Assembly: GCA_026873275.1 (NCBI GenBank)
Contig: JANTUC010000009.1
Location: forward strand, 992,001-1,056,000
Length of the DNA stretch: 64,000 nt
Origin: Pseudopithomyces maydicus
Lineage: Eukaryota > Ascomycota > Dothideomycetes > Pleosporales > Didymosphaeriaceae
Direction: 5' to 3'
Shown in pieces: positions 47,292 to 58,892 of this stretch. The position numbers were made by a program, and so were the translations under genes. Under the pieces are notes generated by a model. The model searched no databases and was not told the origin of the DNA. It worked only from the letters and a program-made list of their open reading frames with translations. Numbering within the stretch: position 1 is the stretch's first letter; each line of letters starts with the position of its first letter.

Positions 47292-48692
47292 ATGGCGTCG
47301 GCATCTGTACAGATCAACCTTCCGCTTCCGGTCCTGCCTGCGGGCTGGACCGCTGAGAAGGACTTCAAGTCCATCGGTCAGCTCGGCCAAGCAACAGACC
47401 GCAACATCGAGCCCGTCGGTCCCCATTTTCTCGCTCATGCACGCAGGGTACGTAGCCTCCTCCTGTCCATACTGTATTGCAACATGCTAAGTGCATCCGT
47501 TCTGTAGAAGCGACACAAGCGCACCTTCTCCGAGGACGACCGCATCCAGGCCCAGGCGAACGTGAAGAAAATTGAGGATGACGACGAGGGCGAGATAAGC
47601 GAGCCAGAGGACCCGCTGATGCTACAACGCGAGGCCAAGGACTGGAAGGGCCAGGACCACTATGCTGTTCTCGGCATTACCAGGTACAGATGGCGCGCCA
47701 CTGAAGATCAGATCAAGCGCGCCCACCGCAAGAAGGTCCTGAAGCATCACCCCGACAAGAAGGCTGCCAAGGGAGGAACCGAGGATGATCAATTCTTCAA
47801 GTGTATCCAGAAGGCAACCGAGGTCTTACTCGACCCTGTCAAGAGGAGGCAGTTCGACTCTGTCGATGAAGCCGCTGACGTGGAGCCGCCGACCAAGTCG
47901 GAGAGCAAGAAGGGCAACTTCTACAAACTATGGGGCAAGGTCTTTGAGGCTGAAGGCCGTTTCTCGAACAAGCAACCGGTGCCGAAGCTCGGCAACGAGA
48001 AGAGCAGCCAGGAGGAGGTCGAGAACTTCTACAATTTCATGTACAATTTCGACAGCTGGCGAACCTTTGAATATCTTGACGAGGATGTTCCCGACGATAA
48101 CGAAAACCGTGACCAGAAGCGCCACGTCGAGCGCAAGAACCAGAACGCCAGGCGCAAGAAGAAGACCGAGGACACTGCGCGTCTCAGGAAACTGGTGGAC
48201 GACTGCCTAGCTCTCGACGAACGCATCAAGCTCTTCCGTCAGCAGGCCAATGCCCAAAAGAACAAGCGTCGCCTGGAAAAGGAGGCAGAGCAGAAGCGTG
48301 TCGCCGAAGAGGCTGCCAAGGCCAAGGAAGAGGAGGCCAGACTTCAAGCTGAGAAGGAAGCTGCTGAGAAGGCTCAAAAGGCTGAAGGCAAGAAGGCGAA
48401 GGAGGCAGCCAAGAACGCCGCGAAGAAGAACAAGCGTGTCATTCGTGGTGCTGTCAAGGATGCCAATTACTTCCACAGTGCTGGAGACGCCCCGGCTTCT
48501 CAGATTGACAGCGCCCTCAACGATGTTGACGTTATCATCGCCAAGCTTGACAATGAGGAGATTGCTACGCTCACGGCTAAGTTGAACGGTGCAAAGGGCG
48601 CGGACGCAATCAAGCAGATTTACCAAGATGAGGTTAAACAGCTGATCGGCGCGGGCAAAGTGAAGGAGGGAGAGCTCAAGTCGTTGTCGTAG
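47292..48692 (+). CDS. zuo1: Zuotin, ribosome-associated J-domain chaperone
   Basis: Two exons, 47292-47447 and 47508-48692, with a 60-bp intron (gtacgt...ctgtag), phase 0; 446 residues. The start MASASVQINLPLPVLPAGW lies in aacATGG. A zuotin N-terminal region leads into the J domain (DHYAVLGITRYRWRATEDQI with the HPD motif in KHHPDKK). Then come the zuotin homology domain (FYNFMYNFDSWRTFEYLDED), a long charged helix rich in Lys/Glu/Ala (about 250-340), and a C-terminal helical part (AKLDNEEIATLTAKLNGAKG). In yeast, Zuo1 pairs with Ssz1 as the ribosome-associated complex and drives Ssb on nascent chains. Length fits the family. Confidence 0.95.
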
Positions 48693-49339
48693 ATGATGTT
48701 ATAGCCGCTGTTTTGGTTCCGTAGATAGATGGGTGGAATCTTTGCACTATTGTCGCTATCAACGTGCCAATTGTCGTTGCTGAATCCCGAGAAGGTGTTC
48801 ATTGTTGTTCGAGAAACAAGATCATCCCCCACGATAAGCCTCTCTTGTTGTTCATAGCATCCCGCGCTGACATGCACTAACATGCACTGGCATTCACCGA
48901 CAATCACTGACACGGACAGACTGGGGGACGGGGCCTCGGGAGCTAGGCGTTCACGTGTCGGCTGCATGCCCGCATCCATGGCTCCACGCGCTCGAGCCGT
49001 CCATTTGGAACTCTCGGCGCAGCAGGCGTACTGGGCGCGCGAGATGGAACGACCAGCGCTGAAGCAACTGCACCAGCGCACTGCTCTCGCGAATCCTCGG
49101 CCTGTCCCATTGCTCCGCCGTTGGACCACCACAACCAGCCTCCCCAGCCAAATTTCACGGCGCCCCTCTCAGTCGCTAATTGCACGATCCCCGCCTATTA
49201 CACCCCGCGCCAAGCGTTGCGGAAACGAACACAGCAGCATCGTCACTTATCGGAGCGCACGATTGCACGCAAGGATTCTTGGTCTGGCTCTGCATTCGTC
49301 GGCGCGCGTGGACTCGTGCTCTTTTCGATCCATACTAGG
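48693..49339. other. Intergenic region
   Basis: 3' flank of zuotin and GC-rich promoter region of the stress-domain gene. A few catgcact/cactgaca short repeats lie near 48,870-48,910. No supported gene. Confidence 0.6.
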
Positions 49340-50882
49340 ATGAGCGGCATTTCCCCCACGTCGCAGGCTCGGAATGGCTCTCCAGCACCGGCCAGAAGCT
49401 CGACGCCTCACCAAACGGTGAGCCCACTGCTGCTCCCCACGGCGGGAGCAGACGCAGAAGACGTGTTGCGACGCCCGTCTATCCAGTTCAAAACCCATGC
49501 AACCCCAGCGCGCCCTAGAGGCAGCCCGCGTCGTGGCCAACCCAGACGCCGAATATCGTCACCACCTCCACCGCCGTAAGTATTGGCTCGCTACAATCGC
49601 CCACGCAGACAACCCCCCAGCAAAAAGGCACGTTCCTGTACCTGCCTTTGCCATTCGTTGCCTTTGCCTTTTGTCTTCCCGACAAGCTCCATTCCCACCC
49701 CAACGAGATCGCCATGGCCGGGTATCCCGTACCCCAACCGTTGGCGGACGGCATAGTACATCTACTGACAGCACCTTAGAGTATTCCAGCCCCGTGTATC
49801 ATTCGACACATTTGACAAGCCAGCCGACTTTATCGAAGAAACCTCTTTCACGCTCATAGCGAAGCACAAAGATTACGAGTACACGAAACGATCACGCACG
49901 TTCCTTTGCGGGTGTGACGACAACGACTATTCCGACTACGCGCTGCAGTGGTTGATCGACGAGCTGGTGGACGATGGAGACGAGGTCGTATGCCTACGAG
50001 TAGTGGAGAAGGATGATACTATCGCTAGCGACAGGAGTGTCGAGAAAGGCCGGTATCGCGCAGAGGCAGAGGTTTTGATGAAGTCTGTCCAAGCGAAGAA
50101 CCACGAGAACAAGGCAATAAACCTGATTTTGGAGTTTGCCATGGGCAAAGTCAACACGGTTATCGATGATATGGTGAGTCGGCCCATCATGCACTTTTAT
50201 ATCGCAGGCTGATGGTAGGAAGATCAATTTATACGAGCCAGCTATCCTCGTAGTCGGCACCAGAGGCCGAAGTCTGGGTGGCTTCCAGGGACTGCTTCCA
50301 GGTAGTGTCTCGAAGTATTGCCTACAACACTCACCAGTACCGGTCATCGTTGTCCGCCCTTCATCAAAGCGTGACAAGGCAAGGAACAAACGTGCTTTGG
50401 ACCCGAATAGACATGCGTACAAAGATATACTGGAGAAGAGCGGCAACCTCATTGACACTGACGCACGCAATATATATACCGAAGAGTCACGACCTCAATC
50501 GCGGCAAGCTTCCGAGGACGAGGCGGCTGCTGTTGCTGCAGCTATCGGATATCGGCCGCGTGGAGGAAGTCCGCTGGTCCAGAGCCAGACTGCGCCTGTC
50601 AATCTGGATGCGGCCATCGAAGATCAAAACTTAAAAAGCCCTGGAATCGTCATGAAGAGCCCCGAGCTGCAAAACCTTGACAGTCCCGAGATTTCCGATT
50701 CGAGCAGCAGTGAGGACGAAGACGAGGGTGGCGTTCCTACAGGTGCTTCAGCCGCCGGCCTCGGTCTGGAGCAAGGTGTAGAACCTGATATCACGAATCT
50801 TCGGTCTGCATCTGATGAGTCGTCGTCATCCAAGACGGAATCCGAGTTGAAAGACGAGAAGGCTCCGAGGACGGAAGAGTGA
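49340..50882 (+). CDS. Universal stress protein (UspA) domain protein
   Basis: Three exons, 49340-49575, 49780-50173 and 50223-50882 (introns 204 and 49 bp); about 429 residues. The N-terminal 80 residues are Pro/Ser/Arg-rich and disordered. Then VFQPRVSFDTF and the Usp fold: RTFLCGCDDNDYSDYALQWL (first strand and helix), VVCLRVVEKDD, AKNHENKAINLILEFAMGKV, LYEPAILVVGTRGRS, and the Gly-rich nucleotide-binding-like loop with PGSVSKYCLQHSPVPVIVV. The C-terminal 200 residues are acidic and Ser-rich (SDSSSSEDEDEGG). Acceptor choices were set by frame (ccttag; taggaag). In bacteria such domains bind ATP or sense stress. The fungal role is not established; cytosolic by sequence. Confidence 0.88.
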
Positions 50883-51436
50883 CGCAGAGTCACTCCAGCA
50901 ACACAAGGTCAGGAAGGTTAGCAAGGTCAACAGCTGTACTGGCTCGTTATGCGAAATGCCCTTGAAGCTAGAATCCACTCGTGTATCATTGACATACATG
51001 AATGGGGCTATGAATTAATGAGGCTATGAAATGCAAGACATGGATAGATAGCGTAATTCGAGTGATGAATTTACGGCATTACATACAGTACTACTGCCTA
51101 TACACCTGAACATGAAGGGCCCTGGCGCACGATGCGTGATAGCAGCCTGCCCGGCCCGGATCTGCAAGACGGCCACGGCCCTGAGTGACGTTCATTGCCG
51201 ATGGCGTGGGACGCCTTGGCGACTTCCCCGAAACACCTTCCGCGCGTTCCCTCTGACAGCCCCAACGTTAAGAGGAGCTCCGGCGACATGCTTGGCTGTT
51301 GGCTTGTGGGAACACTGTCATGACCCAGCGATCCAGCCCACATGGTGAATTTACCTACCGCGCACGTATCCTTCCAAAGCAGACGTAGTGGCAGCGACGC
51401 GACTGCCTGTACAACATCCACGTACACTTGTACTCA
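50883..51436. other. Intergenic region
   Basis: 554 bp between two + genes. A gaatggggcta/gaattaatgaggcta type duplication is seen near 51,000-51,030, and no ORF is supported. Confidence 0.55.
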
Positions 51437-53100
51437 ATGCTCCCGCTCCAGGACGACTGCGATGCCTGCAGCCCCGACTGGGTAAAGAGACGAAGCCCGT
51501 CCGCCATGGCCATTTCCGCTCTACCGTTCGTGGCGACCTTCTTCATTGTCGCCGTCGCCGTGTCGCATAAGCTATACCCGCTGCTTTCGGGACACGGCCA
51601 CTACAAGAGCCACCACGAAGCGCAGCTGCCCGGCTTCTCCTGGCACGAGAGAACCTCCATCTTCAAGAAGCTGCGCGTGACGGCGCGCTCCCTTGCCAGC
51701 GCCACCTTCTCCACCAACATCGCGCTGTCCACCGTCCTCGTCGAGCTGATCCTCTGCGAAATCTCTAACACGGTCAACCGTGCGACACGAACGTTGGCGC
51801 TCAAAGTCACCCTGCCGTCGTTGCTGTTCCTGATCATCGTTCTCACCCCGGCACTCATAATACATTCGGTCGTGTCGGGATGGAATTTGAGCACGTCGCA
51901 AAGACGCCAGCGCAGGCTTGCATGGCTTCTGGAAGCTGCGGGCCTGGCCGGATGGCTTGCGGGCTTTTGGTACCTGGGAAGAGGACTGTTAGGAACCTAC
52001 CTTCACGAAGCGACATATATTCACGACCACACGTTTAGCGAAGGATGCTTGGAGCGGATCGGGGTCATCGGCATAAGCCTCATGGCTTCCTTGGCCGGTT
52101 TTGCCGCAGTCAGTTCGCTCTGGCAGACGTTTGGTGCAAAGTACCGTCTCGTACGTGGCTGTCGTAGCATCCATGAATTAACGCAAAACACGTGGGGAAA
52201 GCTAACAGCTATCGATAGGTTACCGAGTCAGATATTGCCCGGAAACAAGCCGGCCTTGATGCTACCAACGACATGCTCGCGACCAAGGCGAGCAGGCTGC
52301 GTGCTGTACAAAGAAAGTTGTCAGACACCCCTCAGGATGGATTCGTGACCCGCGTTGTTGGCAGCCTGAGGGGGAATCCCGAAGTCGTAGAACGCAATAC
52401 CTTACAGCTCGAAATCCAGGGCCTCGAAACGATGCGCGACACACTGCAGAACTCTCTTTCGGTCCTTCAGAACCGGCGGCAGATGCAGCTTCGCTCGCAC
52501 ACCATACATGGCCGTCTGCTTAATCTTGTGTCGCTTTTCTTCTCAATATATTGTTTCTACAGAATCACAGCGACCACCTTCACGACCCTGAGGCGATTCT
52601 CATCGCCAAATACGAGTTTCTCCAATACCGACCCCATCAATAACTTTCTCGCCATACTGGCAAAGCATTGGGACCCTACCATAGATCGTGTGGCATGGAG
52701 CCGTACGATTTCCTTTCTGCTTTCCGGAATCATGCTTCTCGCCTCTTTCAACAGCGTCGTCCAGACCTTCTTTCTCTTTGCTCGTGTCCTTCCCGGTGTA
52801 CTTCACCATGCACGCGCCAATTTTGCCTTACTTCTATCACAGATCGCCGCAACATATGTGATAAGCTCCGCGCTCATGCTGCGTAGCAACTTGCCCGCAG
52901 AAATGAAAAGCGCAATATCTGAGGCGCTAGGTGCGCCGCTCGAGCCAGCCTTTACAGAACGATGGTTTGAGGGATGGTTCCTGCTGGCAAGTCTTATGAC
53001 AGCCATCGGTCTGTGGTCAGGAAAGCGGCTCAAAGGGCAGGGGTGGGATGACGATGATGAGGCTGGAAACGGAGACCTAGAAATGGGGAAGCTGAATTGA
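51437..53100 (+). CDS. Golgi pH regulator (GPHR / ABA-GPCR family) homologue
   Basis: Two exons, 51437-52150 and 52219-53100, with a 68-bp intron (gtacgt...cgatag), phase 0; 531 residues. Start MLPLQDDCDACSPDWV. Many hydrophobic helices are visible: ALPFVATFFIVAVAVS, VLVELILCEIS, LLFLIIVLTPALIIHSVV, LLEAAGLAGWLAGFWYL, IGISLMASLAGFAAVSSLW. A coiled coil follows in the loop (AGLDATNDMLATKASRLRAV and ETMRDTLQNSLSVLQNRR), then LVSLFFSIYCFYRI, ISFLLSGIMLLASFN, LLLSQIAATYVISSALML and WFLLASLMTAIGLW. The nine-helix layout with a central cytosolic loop is that of GPHR, an anion channel that acidifies the Golgi in animals. The tail is acidic. Confidence 0.88.
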
Positions 53101-53859
53101 AAAAAAAAAAAAGAGTGGTACTTCTATATTAGTTCCAGGTGGCTCATGAGTATAGTACATAGATACCCGACATGCATTCCTGTTCATCAGAGTGTTCTTA
53201 TCGCGTCCTCCTTCGCCATGCATTGATGTGTAAAGGCTTTTGGTTCAGTCATGCATGCAATATGAAAACAGAAAAATAGGTTTGTCTGATTGGCTCGTGT
53301 TTGTCCAAGTCAGCAATGACCAGCTACGATTGCGCCGTGCTAGGTTCCAGAACTTAAGGCCGTATCACACATTAAGTTGCTACCCGTGGACCTTCTGGGG
53401 GTTTCAAAACCTAGCATATACACGAACGCGGCCATCAATGCGGAGATTGCGTCTTTTGCATGCTTGATGAGCCAAATCCTGCAGAATTGTCAGCACATAT
53501 TGATTGAAGGTTGACGTAGGCAACTCCCGATCTGATCTGGTGGGTTTCGCCAAGACTGTTTGTACATGACGTATGCCGTGGGGCAGGCAATAGGTGAAAA
53601 GCGCGGGGCTTCGCGCATTATCTGCAAGTTTCATTGACATTTGAGCAATTTCTGAAATACCACCAAAGAGTTCCAGACCTGTAAGTACTAGTCTTGTGCC
53701 AGGTTATCACCGTGGTTTGCCAGTCTCAGTACTCGCACCACTCCTGTAAACACATGAGTTGACAGTTCTGCAGTTCCTCCAACCAAACCTACACATACAG
53801 TATGCTTTCTGTCAATAAATAATGTCTATTATTAGGAGTTAACAGTATATCAGATCATA
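53101..53859. other. Intergenic region
   Basis: An A13-14 run follows the GPHR stop codon directly. The rest is AT-moderate sequence without a supported gene. A short direct-repeat-like aataaataatgtctattattagg lies before the next start. Confidence 0.55.
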
Positions 53860-54075
53860 ATGTCTGCCCCTAACGCCGGTCGCCAATCCCCCGAGCCCGA
53901 GAACCAGTCTGGCGCTCAACAGCAGGATGCCCCGGCCTCCAACATCAATGACCAGGGCGCCGCTCCCTCGCAAGGCACCAAGCAGGCGAATGAGGATTCC
54001 AAGTCTGGACTGAGTGACAACCCGTCTCATCCGCTCCAGAAGCACGCTGAGGAGACGACGAGTAAGAAGCAGTAA
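53860..54075 (+). CDS. Small hydrophilic, disordered protein (71 residues)
   Basis: MSAPNAGRQSPEPENQSGA... a short intronless frame rich in Gln, Asn, Ser, Pro and Lys, with no hydrophobic segment. It ends NPSHPLQKHAEETTSKKQ. The NP-x-HPL-x-K-x-AEE-T-SKK ending resembles a short conserved tail I recall from small fungal proteins of unknown function. ATG context is tcataATGtc. It may be stress- or spore-related as many such hydrophilins are, but nothing in the sequence proves it. Confidence 0.65.
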   Translation: MSAPNAGRQSPEPENQSGAQQQDAPASNINDQGAAPSQGTKQANEDSKSGLSDNPSHPLQKHAEETTSKKQ

Positions 54076-55128
54076 TGTAATACAAAGTGAATGTAGCAAT
54101 GGGAAGCAGCTGTTGGCTTGTTCATAATCCAATTTCCAATTGGTAGAAGACAGGCTACTGATGTCGAGCCATGGCTACTTAGTCAAAGATACTGATAATT
54201 CGGAAATACAATATTACGATTGACGTCATGTATAATGCTTATATTGAAACATGCGTGTTGTCGTGTGACCTTATACAAACATATTAACTTATAGCATCCA
54301 CGCGTCAGAAAAAAGTATTTCGGGCCCTGGTGTCAACAGACAGTGTTGGTCAATGATACATTTCCTAGTCCGATCGGTATTTAATCAGGACGCTCCATGT
54401 CCCAATATCAAGACATCCTGTACAAATGCGCATATCTCTCTTCAGGAGAGCATTCACCTAAACCAACCATTGAAAGAATAATTATGCGTGTTACTATGTA
54501 CTTCATAATATTTTAATTGTTGAATGCCACACCTTGCGATCTAGCCCAGGAGGCCAGTTTAACACTTATTTAACGCCCTACGTTGTCAAGCCATCGCTAC
54601 AATATTTATTATGTTTTAATCAAAGTATCTAGACACACATATTGAATTGATAACCATTTCACTGATACAAGGAGGATAAAAGGTGTGTACATATATGTTT
54701 CATGGTATTGCAAAGAATTGAGTTGGGTAATGAAAACTTACTGGGATTTATAAATGGAGGTGGAGCTAAATTATAGATCCAACTTCTTATCTAACACGAG
54801 TGTACAGTATTACAAGGGTAGGCTTTTAATCGCATATCCGCCACAGATGTCTGCGTAAGATCTTTTATTACTTTGTATCTATACAAAAGGTACCACACAG
54901 CCTTTCGCAGTGTCGCACGGGTATTTGTGGGGGACCCACAATTGAAACCACCCTTGGCATACTGTGAGAATTACAAAATGAACACGCCAATGCATTTGAG
55001 AACGGACTAAAGTATGTTAGCCGATAGATATGACCACGCACGGATTTCATTCAACTCTCAAATGCTATAGCCAAATACACTCTTGCAATATATACTTTTT
55101 ACTGCGCTAGATTACTCATCAAGTCAAC
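54076..55128. other. Gene-free AT-moderate region
   Basis: About 1 kb with mild AT bias between the small protein and the tRNA. No frame looks coding. It shows none of the extreme TA enrichment of the left block, though some TpA-rich stretches (for example around 54,480-54,660) could be old decayed repeats. Confidence 0.55.
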
Positions 55129-55215
55129 GGGGTTGTGGTTTAGGGGTATAATGTTCGCTTCGCATTATTCTTGCGTGTCTGCGAAAGGTCCTGGGTTCGA
55201 TTCCCAGCAACTCCA
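55129..55215 (+). tRNA. tRNA-Ala(CGC) with intron of about 15 bp
   Basis: Acceptor stem GGGGTTG pairs with CAACTCC and includes G3:U70, the alanine identity pair, with discriminator A. Anticodon stem TTCGC pairs with GCGAA and the loop reads TT-CGC-A. An insert of about 15 nt (ttattcttgcgtgtc) lies after the base next to the anticodon, the usual intron position. T arm CTGGG-TTCGATT-CCCAG gives a perfect B box. A T7 run at 55218-55224 is the Pol III terminator. Mature length about 72 nt. Confidence 0.88.
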
Positions 55216-55217
55216 GA

Positions 55218-55224
55218 TTTTTTT
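55218..55224 (+). terminator. Pol III terminator of tRNA-Ala
   Basis: Seven T in a row three bases after the discriminator base. Confidence 0.85.
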
Positions 55225-55240
55225 CTCCATATCCAGAGAA

Positions 55241-55325
55241 GTGACGTTCGCTTTGCATCTAACGTGCATCTGCATGCAATATCAGTCTGCAAAAGGTCCT
55301 AAGCTTAGTTCCCAGCTTAGCCACA
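55241..55325 (+). pseudogene. Decayed tRNA copy next to tRNA-Ala
   Basis: gtgacgttcgctttgcat, then, after a gap, tctgcaaaaggtcctaag and cttagttcccag follow the order of the upstream tRNA (anticodon arm, variable loop, T arm). Several G-to-A and C-to-T differences break the stems, and there is a T5 run after it. It looks like a duplicated and degraded copy. Confidence 0.65.
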
Positions 55326-56318
55326 TTTTTATTTCCAGAATAATTTCTGACCATAACTTTTTTCTCCCAGCAAATACAATAAATATATCGTCCATTTTAA
55401 GTTCAATTAGAAAGAGGGTGCTGCTCCTTTGTGTGACAAATATTCTATTTGCATCTGATTTGCCTTTGACTGGCGTTGGAATAATCTGTTTAGGTCCTCA
55501 CGACGATATTGAACGACTGACCGGACAATGTCACATAACCTCATATGTGAAACATCTTCGAGTCTTGTTAAAGACTGTATATACATACCTAGCTAAGTTT
55601 GCAGCCCTTATTTGACCTACCTCTGCTGCAAATGGTCTATTGTCCTTGGCTTTTCCAAGACTAGGTAATAAGACTGAATGAGGCAATTAGCCGAGTGATA
55701 GGAAGCACCGTCTGCGACATTGTTGTGAATGTATTACATACAGGTAAGTTTAGTGTAGCTAAGTTATATACATAGTAGTATGGGGCAATGGTTTCAGGTG
55801 GATAGTTGCGTGTCGACGATATGCAGTTCCGGATATGGGGTGACTAAAAACTGGACCGAGGGTAGGGCCACGCACTCCAACATACGACTACTAAATCGTC
55901 GCATTTATATAGACATACCCAATGCAAGTTCACCTTTGCATGTAGCTATGCATACCTGTATATTAGTATTGGTTGTATGCACGATGGTTCCGAGGATGTA
56001 ACCGAATCGCTGAATCACCCAAGTAGTTACTAGAAGAATCCCCCCGACTTGTTCATAACTTGAAACATCACGGTGCAAAGCAATTGATGGTTACGTCGGA
56101 GATTCAGTTGGGTTAGGGGTCACAGGTGAGAAGGGATCCATGGATGAGAAAAGGGCACGTGCATTATGGACATTTGCCGAACCTGTTTTCAACTATATGC
56201 AAACCAATGCATCGTAATTCATCAATAGCAATTAAATACGCTGCCGCTCAATCACTGTATCGGAGCCCATTCATTACATTCCAAAATCCTGTTCGACCCT
56301 ATCACATCTTCCACACTT
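55326..56318. other. Gene-free region between tRNA and protease gene
   Basis: AT-moderate, no convincing coding frame. A 160-codon frame starting in the tRNA is an artefact. Confidence 0.55.
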
Positions 56319-57214
56319 TTACGAGTTGGAGGTGATGAAGCTGCGGACGGCAGTAGCTCCGACACGGGTGTAAACACCAGGAGCATTGGGCTCAGCGCAG
56401 CCCTCTCCCCAGGAGACGAGACCAACAAGGGTCTTGGACGAGTCGACAATGGGGCCTCCAGAGTCACCCTGGCAAGAGTCCTTTCCACCCTGGGAAAGAC
56501 CAGCACAGAACATGTTGGTCGTGATCTGATAGCTGGGGTTGATAGACTTGTACTGCGAAGCACAGGTCGTGCGGGCAACAACTGGGACGCTGACCTTGCG
56601 GAGGGCAGTGGGAAGCGAAGAGCCGCCCTCAGAAGTGGTTCCCCTGGTAGCGAGTCAGTCACCTGCGCTTGATAGTGATTAGACCGAACTTACCATCCAG
56701 CAACAGTAAGAGTAGCTCCAGAGGCGGGGTCAGAGCCAGAAGCTGCCAAAGTCGCGTAGCTGATGGTCGAGCTCGTGGGAATGGAGGTTGCCAGCTTGAT
56801 GATGGAGACATCGCCGTCAAGGGTGTTCTGGTTGAAACCAGAGTAGGTCTTGATGGACGAGACCTTGACAACTGTTCCGCCAGAGTTCCTGTTCTGAAAG
56901 AGGATTACTATTTATTGACAATGACAAAATCCAGGATGACCTACCAAGGACCCAGCGCGGACAGAGACCTGCGAAGCAGAGTATGCCACACCGCAGTGAC
57001 CTGCGGTGACGACGGTGTTTGCGTTGAGGAGGGAGCCACCGCAGAAGTGCGAGCCGCTCACTTGCAGGGAGACGATGAAGGGGAAGTCTCCAGCAGCGGC
57101 AGCCTCTCCACCGACGATGTTGATACTCGATGTACCGGCCTCAGTGGGAGGGATGGCAGGAGCAGCAGCAGCGGTGGCCGCGAGGGCAGCGGTGGCGAAC
57201 GACTTGATACCCAT
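56319..57214 (-). CDS. Secreted trypsin-like serine protease (S1 family)
   Basis: Three exons on the minus strand, 56945-57214, 56694-56893 and 56319-56643 (introns 51 and 50 bp), 264 residues. MGIKSFATAALAATAAAAPA is a signal peptide, a short propeptide follows, and IVGG marks the mature N-terminus. Catalytic His in TAGHC, Asp in DGDVSIIKL and Ser in GDSGGP are all present. KDSCQGDSGGP places Asp at the S1 pocket base, so cleavage after Lys/Arg is expected. Cys pairs are as in trypsins. Similar extracellular trypsins are known from plant-associated Dothideomycetes. A TATA-like atataagta lies about 120 bp upstream of the ATG (57,330-57,340). The gene looks intact. Confidence 0.95.
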
Positions 57215-58351
57215 TGTGTGGCTTCCTGGGGTGACTTGACAATGCTCCCGGTTTGAGTGATTGAGTGGCAGGTAAGGAATTGAAGTTGCAGCGAGCGGAT
57301 GGTTCACGAGGAGGAGTACTTGGGTCCATACTTATATGATTTGCCGGCCTGACCTCGCGGTTGACATGTCGAACAACAACCTTCCCGACCGGTCGTTGTG
57401 GAGGATCCAAGACAGCCAAGGCGACGCTGTCAATTTGCCTTCCCAATGCAGGCAGCTGGCCACCAGCTATAGGTCATGTGTGATCGGGGTGCACTGCAGT
57501 CTAGTGGGTTTGGTTTGTTATCTGCCTATGCGCTGTGCATAGCCGGCGCTTCGTACCTGGCGGGCGTTTCCAAACAGGAAGCTTGTCCTAGGCTTATCTT
57601 ACCCCTGGACACTGCCTCGGATTTTGAGCAATATAGCACCTCTGACACGGGGAGTTGGTTTAGCCTCGCTCATTTGCTCGATGGGCGAGTTTGTCATTCG
57701 ACAGCACACGAGTCAAAGCCACGGCCTCACAATGGGCGGGTATGGCGGAGCTCACGCGTATCACAATAAGATCATCTTTCCACAAGCTTTTGAAACGGCT
57801 TGGTTATCTTGGGACCCATGGAGGAGCGAGTGCTGGTAGCTAGCCGCATGATCTGCATCTACGCTGCCGGGGTCGGTAGATTAATTCGCACACCATCGCC
57901 TTGCAGCAGGGCACGATTCGTGGAACACGTATATGTGCATTCTATCTTGGGCCTAGTTCTACACTTAGCCTCCGCATGAGTATCTGGGAGCCTGTGGGAG
58001 GTAAGAAGATCTGCTGGCTAACTAAGCGAGTAGGAGCTATACACGCGGCCGGTGGCTTGCTCGTCCCGTCCGTCGCCGGGGCTCTCCGGGGGCGCTCTGG
58101 GGCTGTACAACGTTCACTGGCTCACTGGCGCCCATGAGATGCGCAGTACCCAGGGCAGGCAGAGCCTGTCTCAGACCCCAAGCACGACTACTACATAGCT
58201 ACATACCTGCACCTCATGCCCAAGGGCCTCAGCGTTTCACCTGCTATACCCACCCTAGCTGCCGCCGAGAAAGCACTCCTCTTCCCACATCCCCTCCGCA
58301 CTCGCGGTCCTCTTGCCAATTCCGTCTCTCCGACTTGCGAACAGAGCCACC
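57215..58351. promoter_or_regulatory. Divergent intergenic region upstream of protease and small-protein gene
   Basis: About 1.1 kb between two outward-pointing starts. Contains the TATA-like box of the protease gene near 57,335 and CT-rich sequence before 58,352. No supported ORF. Confidence 0.55.
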
Positions 58352-58892
58352 ATGGACACCCTCAGCCCGTCCTTCACTATCGAGGTCGACGGCACGCCTA
58401 TTGCCAAAGTCGGCCCTGCCGCCGAGGACCGCGCCCAGGCCACCACGGGTCCCGACGCGGCTGTGTGTACGGAAGCCCGAGCATGAAGCACATGTCTCTC
58501 GGCTGACGCTTCCTCTCCATGTCTAGTTACCTTGAAGGATGGCCAGTTGCGATCTGGCGATTGGCTTCTTGCACGACCGACGAGAGAGGACAGGAGTTTT
58601 GCACCCAAGCCCGTACGGTGGTTCAAAGCCAGCGCAGAGGACAAGCTCCCGGTGCATCCTGTCACCGCCCACGAGGATGGCGACACATATCAACTCAAGT
58701 TTGCTAGTATGGAAAGCTGCTTGACATCGTATGCACTTGCGCTGATTGGCTCTCAGATGCAGCTTTGATTGCGCAAGAAGGGAAAGTGTCGGCAGACCTT
58801 CAAGGGAGTAAGTGATACCGCTACCTCGCCTTGGGGCAATTTGGCTTACCAGAAAAGTCATCGAGTCGAAGGTGGTAATAAAGACGGTTTGA
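58352..58892 (+). CDS. Small four-exon protein of about 126 residues, unknown function
   Basis: Exons 58352-58466, 58527-58706, 58757-58807 and 58858-58892; introns 60, 50 and 50 bp. MDTLSPSFTIEVDGTPIAKV opens in an ideal caccATGG context. The spliced frame goes on ...DAAVFTLKDGQLRSGDWLL...APKPVRWFKASAEDK...DGDTYQLKFANAALIAQEG and ends IIESKVVIKTV. Alternating hydrophobic residues suggest a beta-rich, perhaps lipocalin- or sandwich-like fold. No signal peptide. The first three exons are well supported by frame; the last rests on a perfect gtaagt donor, because without it the frame stops two codons later. Not recognised. Confidence 0.65.

Noticed and set aside
55133..55615. A 160-codon frame on the + strand
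   Set aside because: It starts inside the tRNA gene, has no family resemblance, and covers the tRNA relic and AT-moderate sequence.
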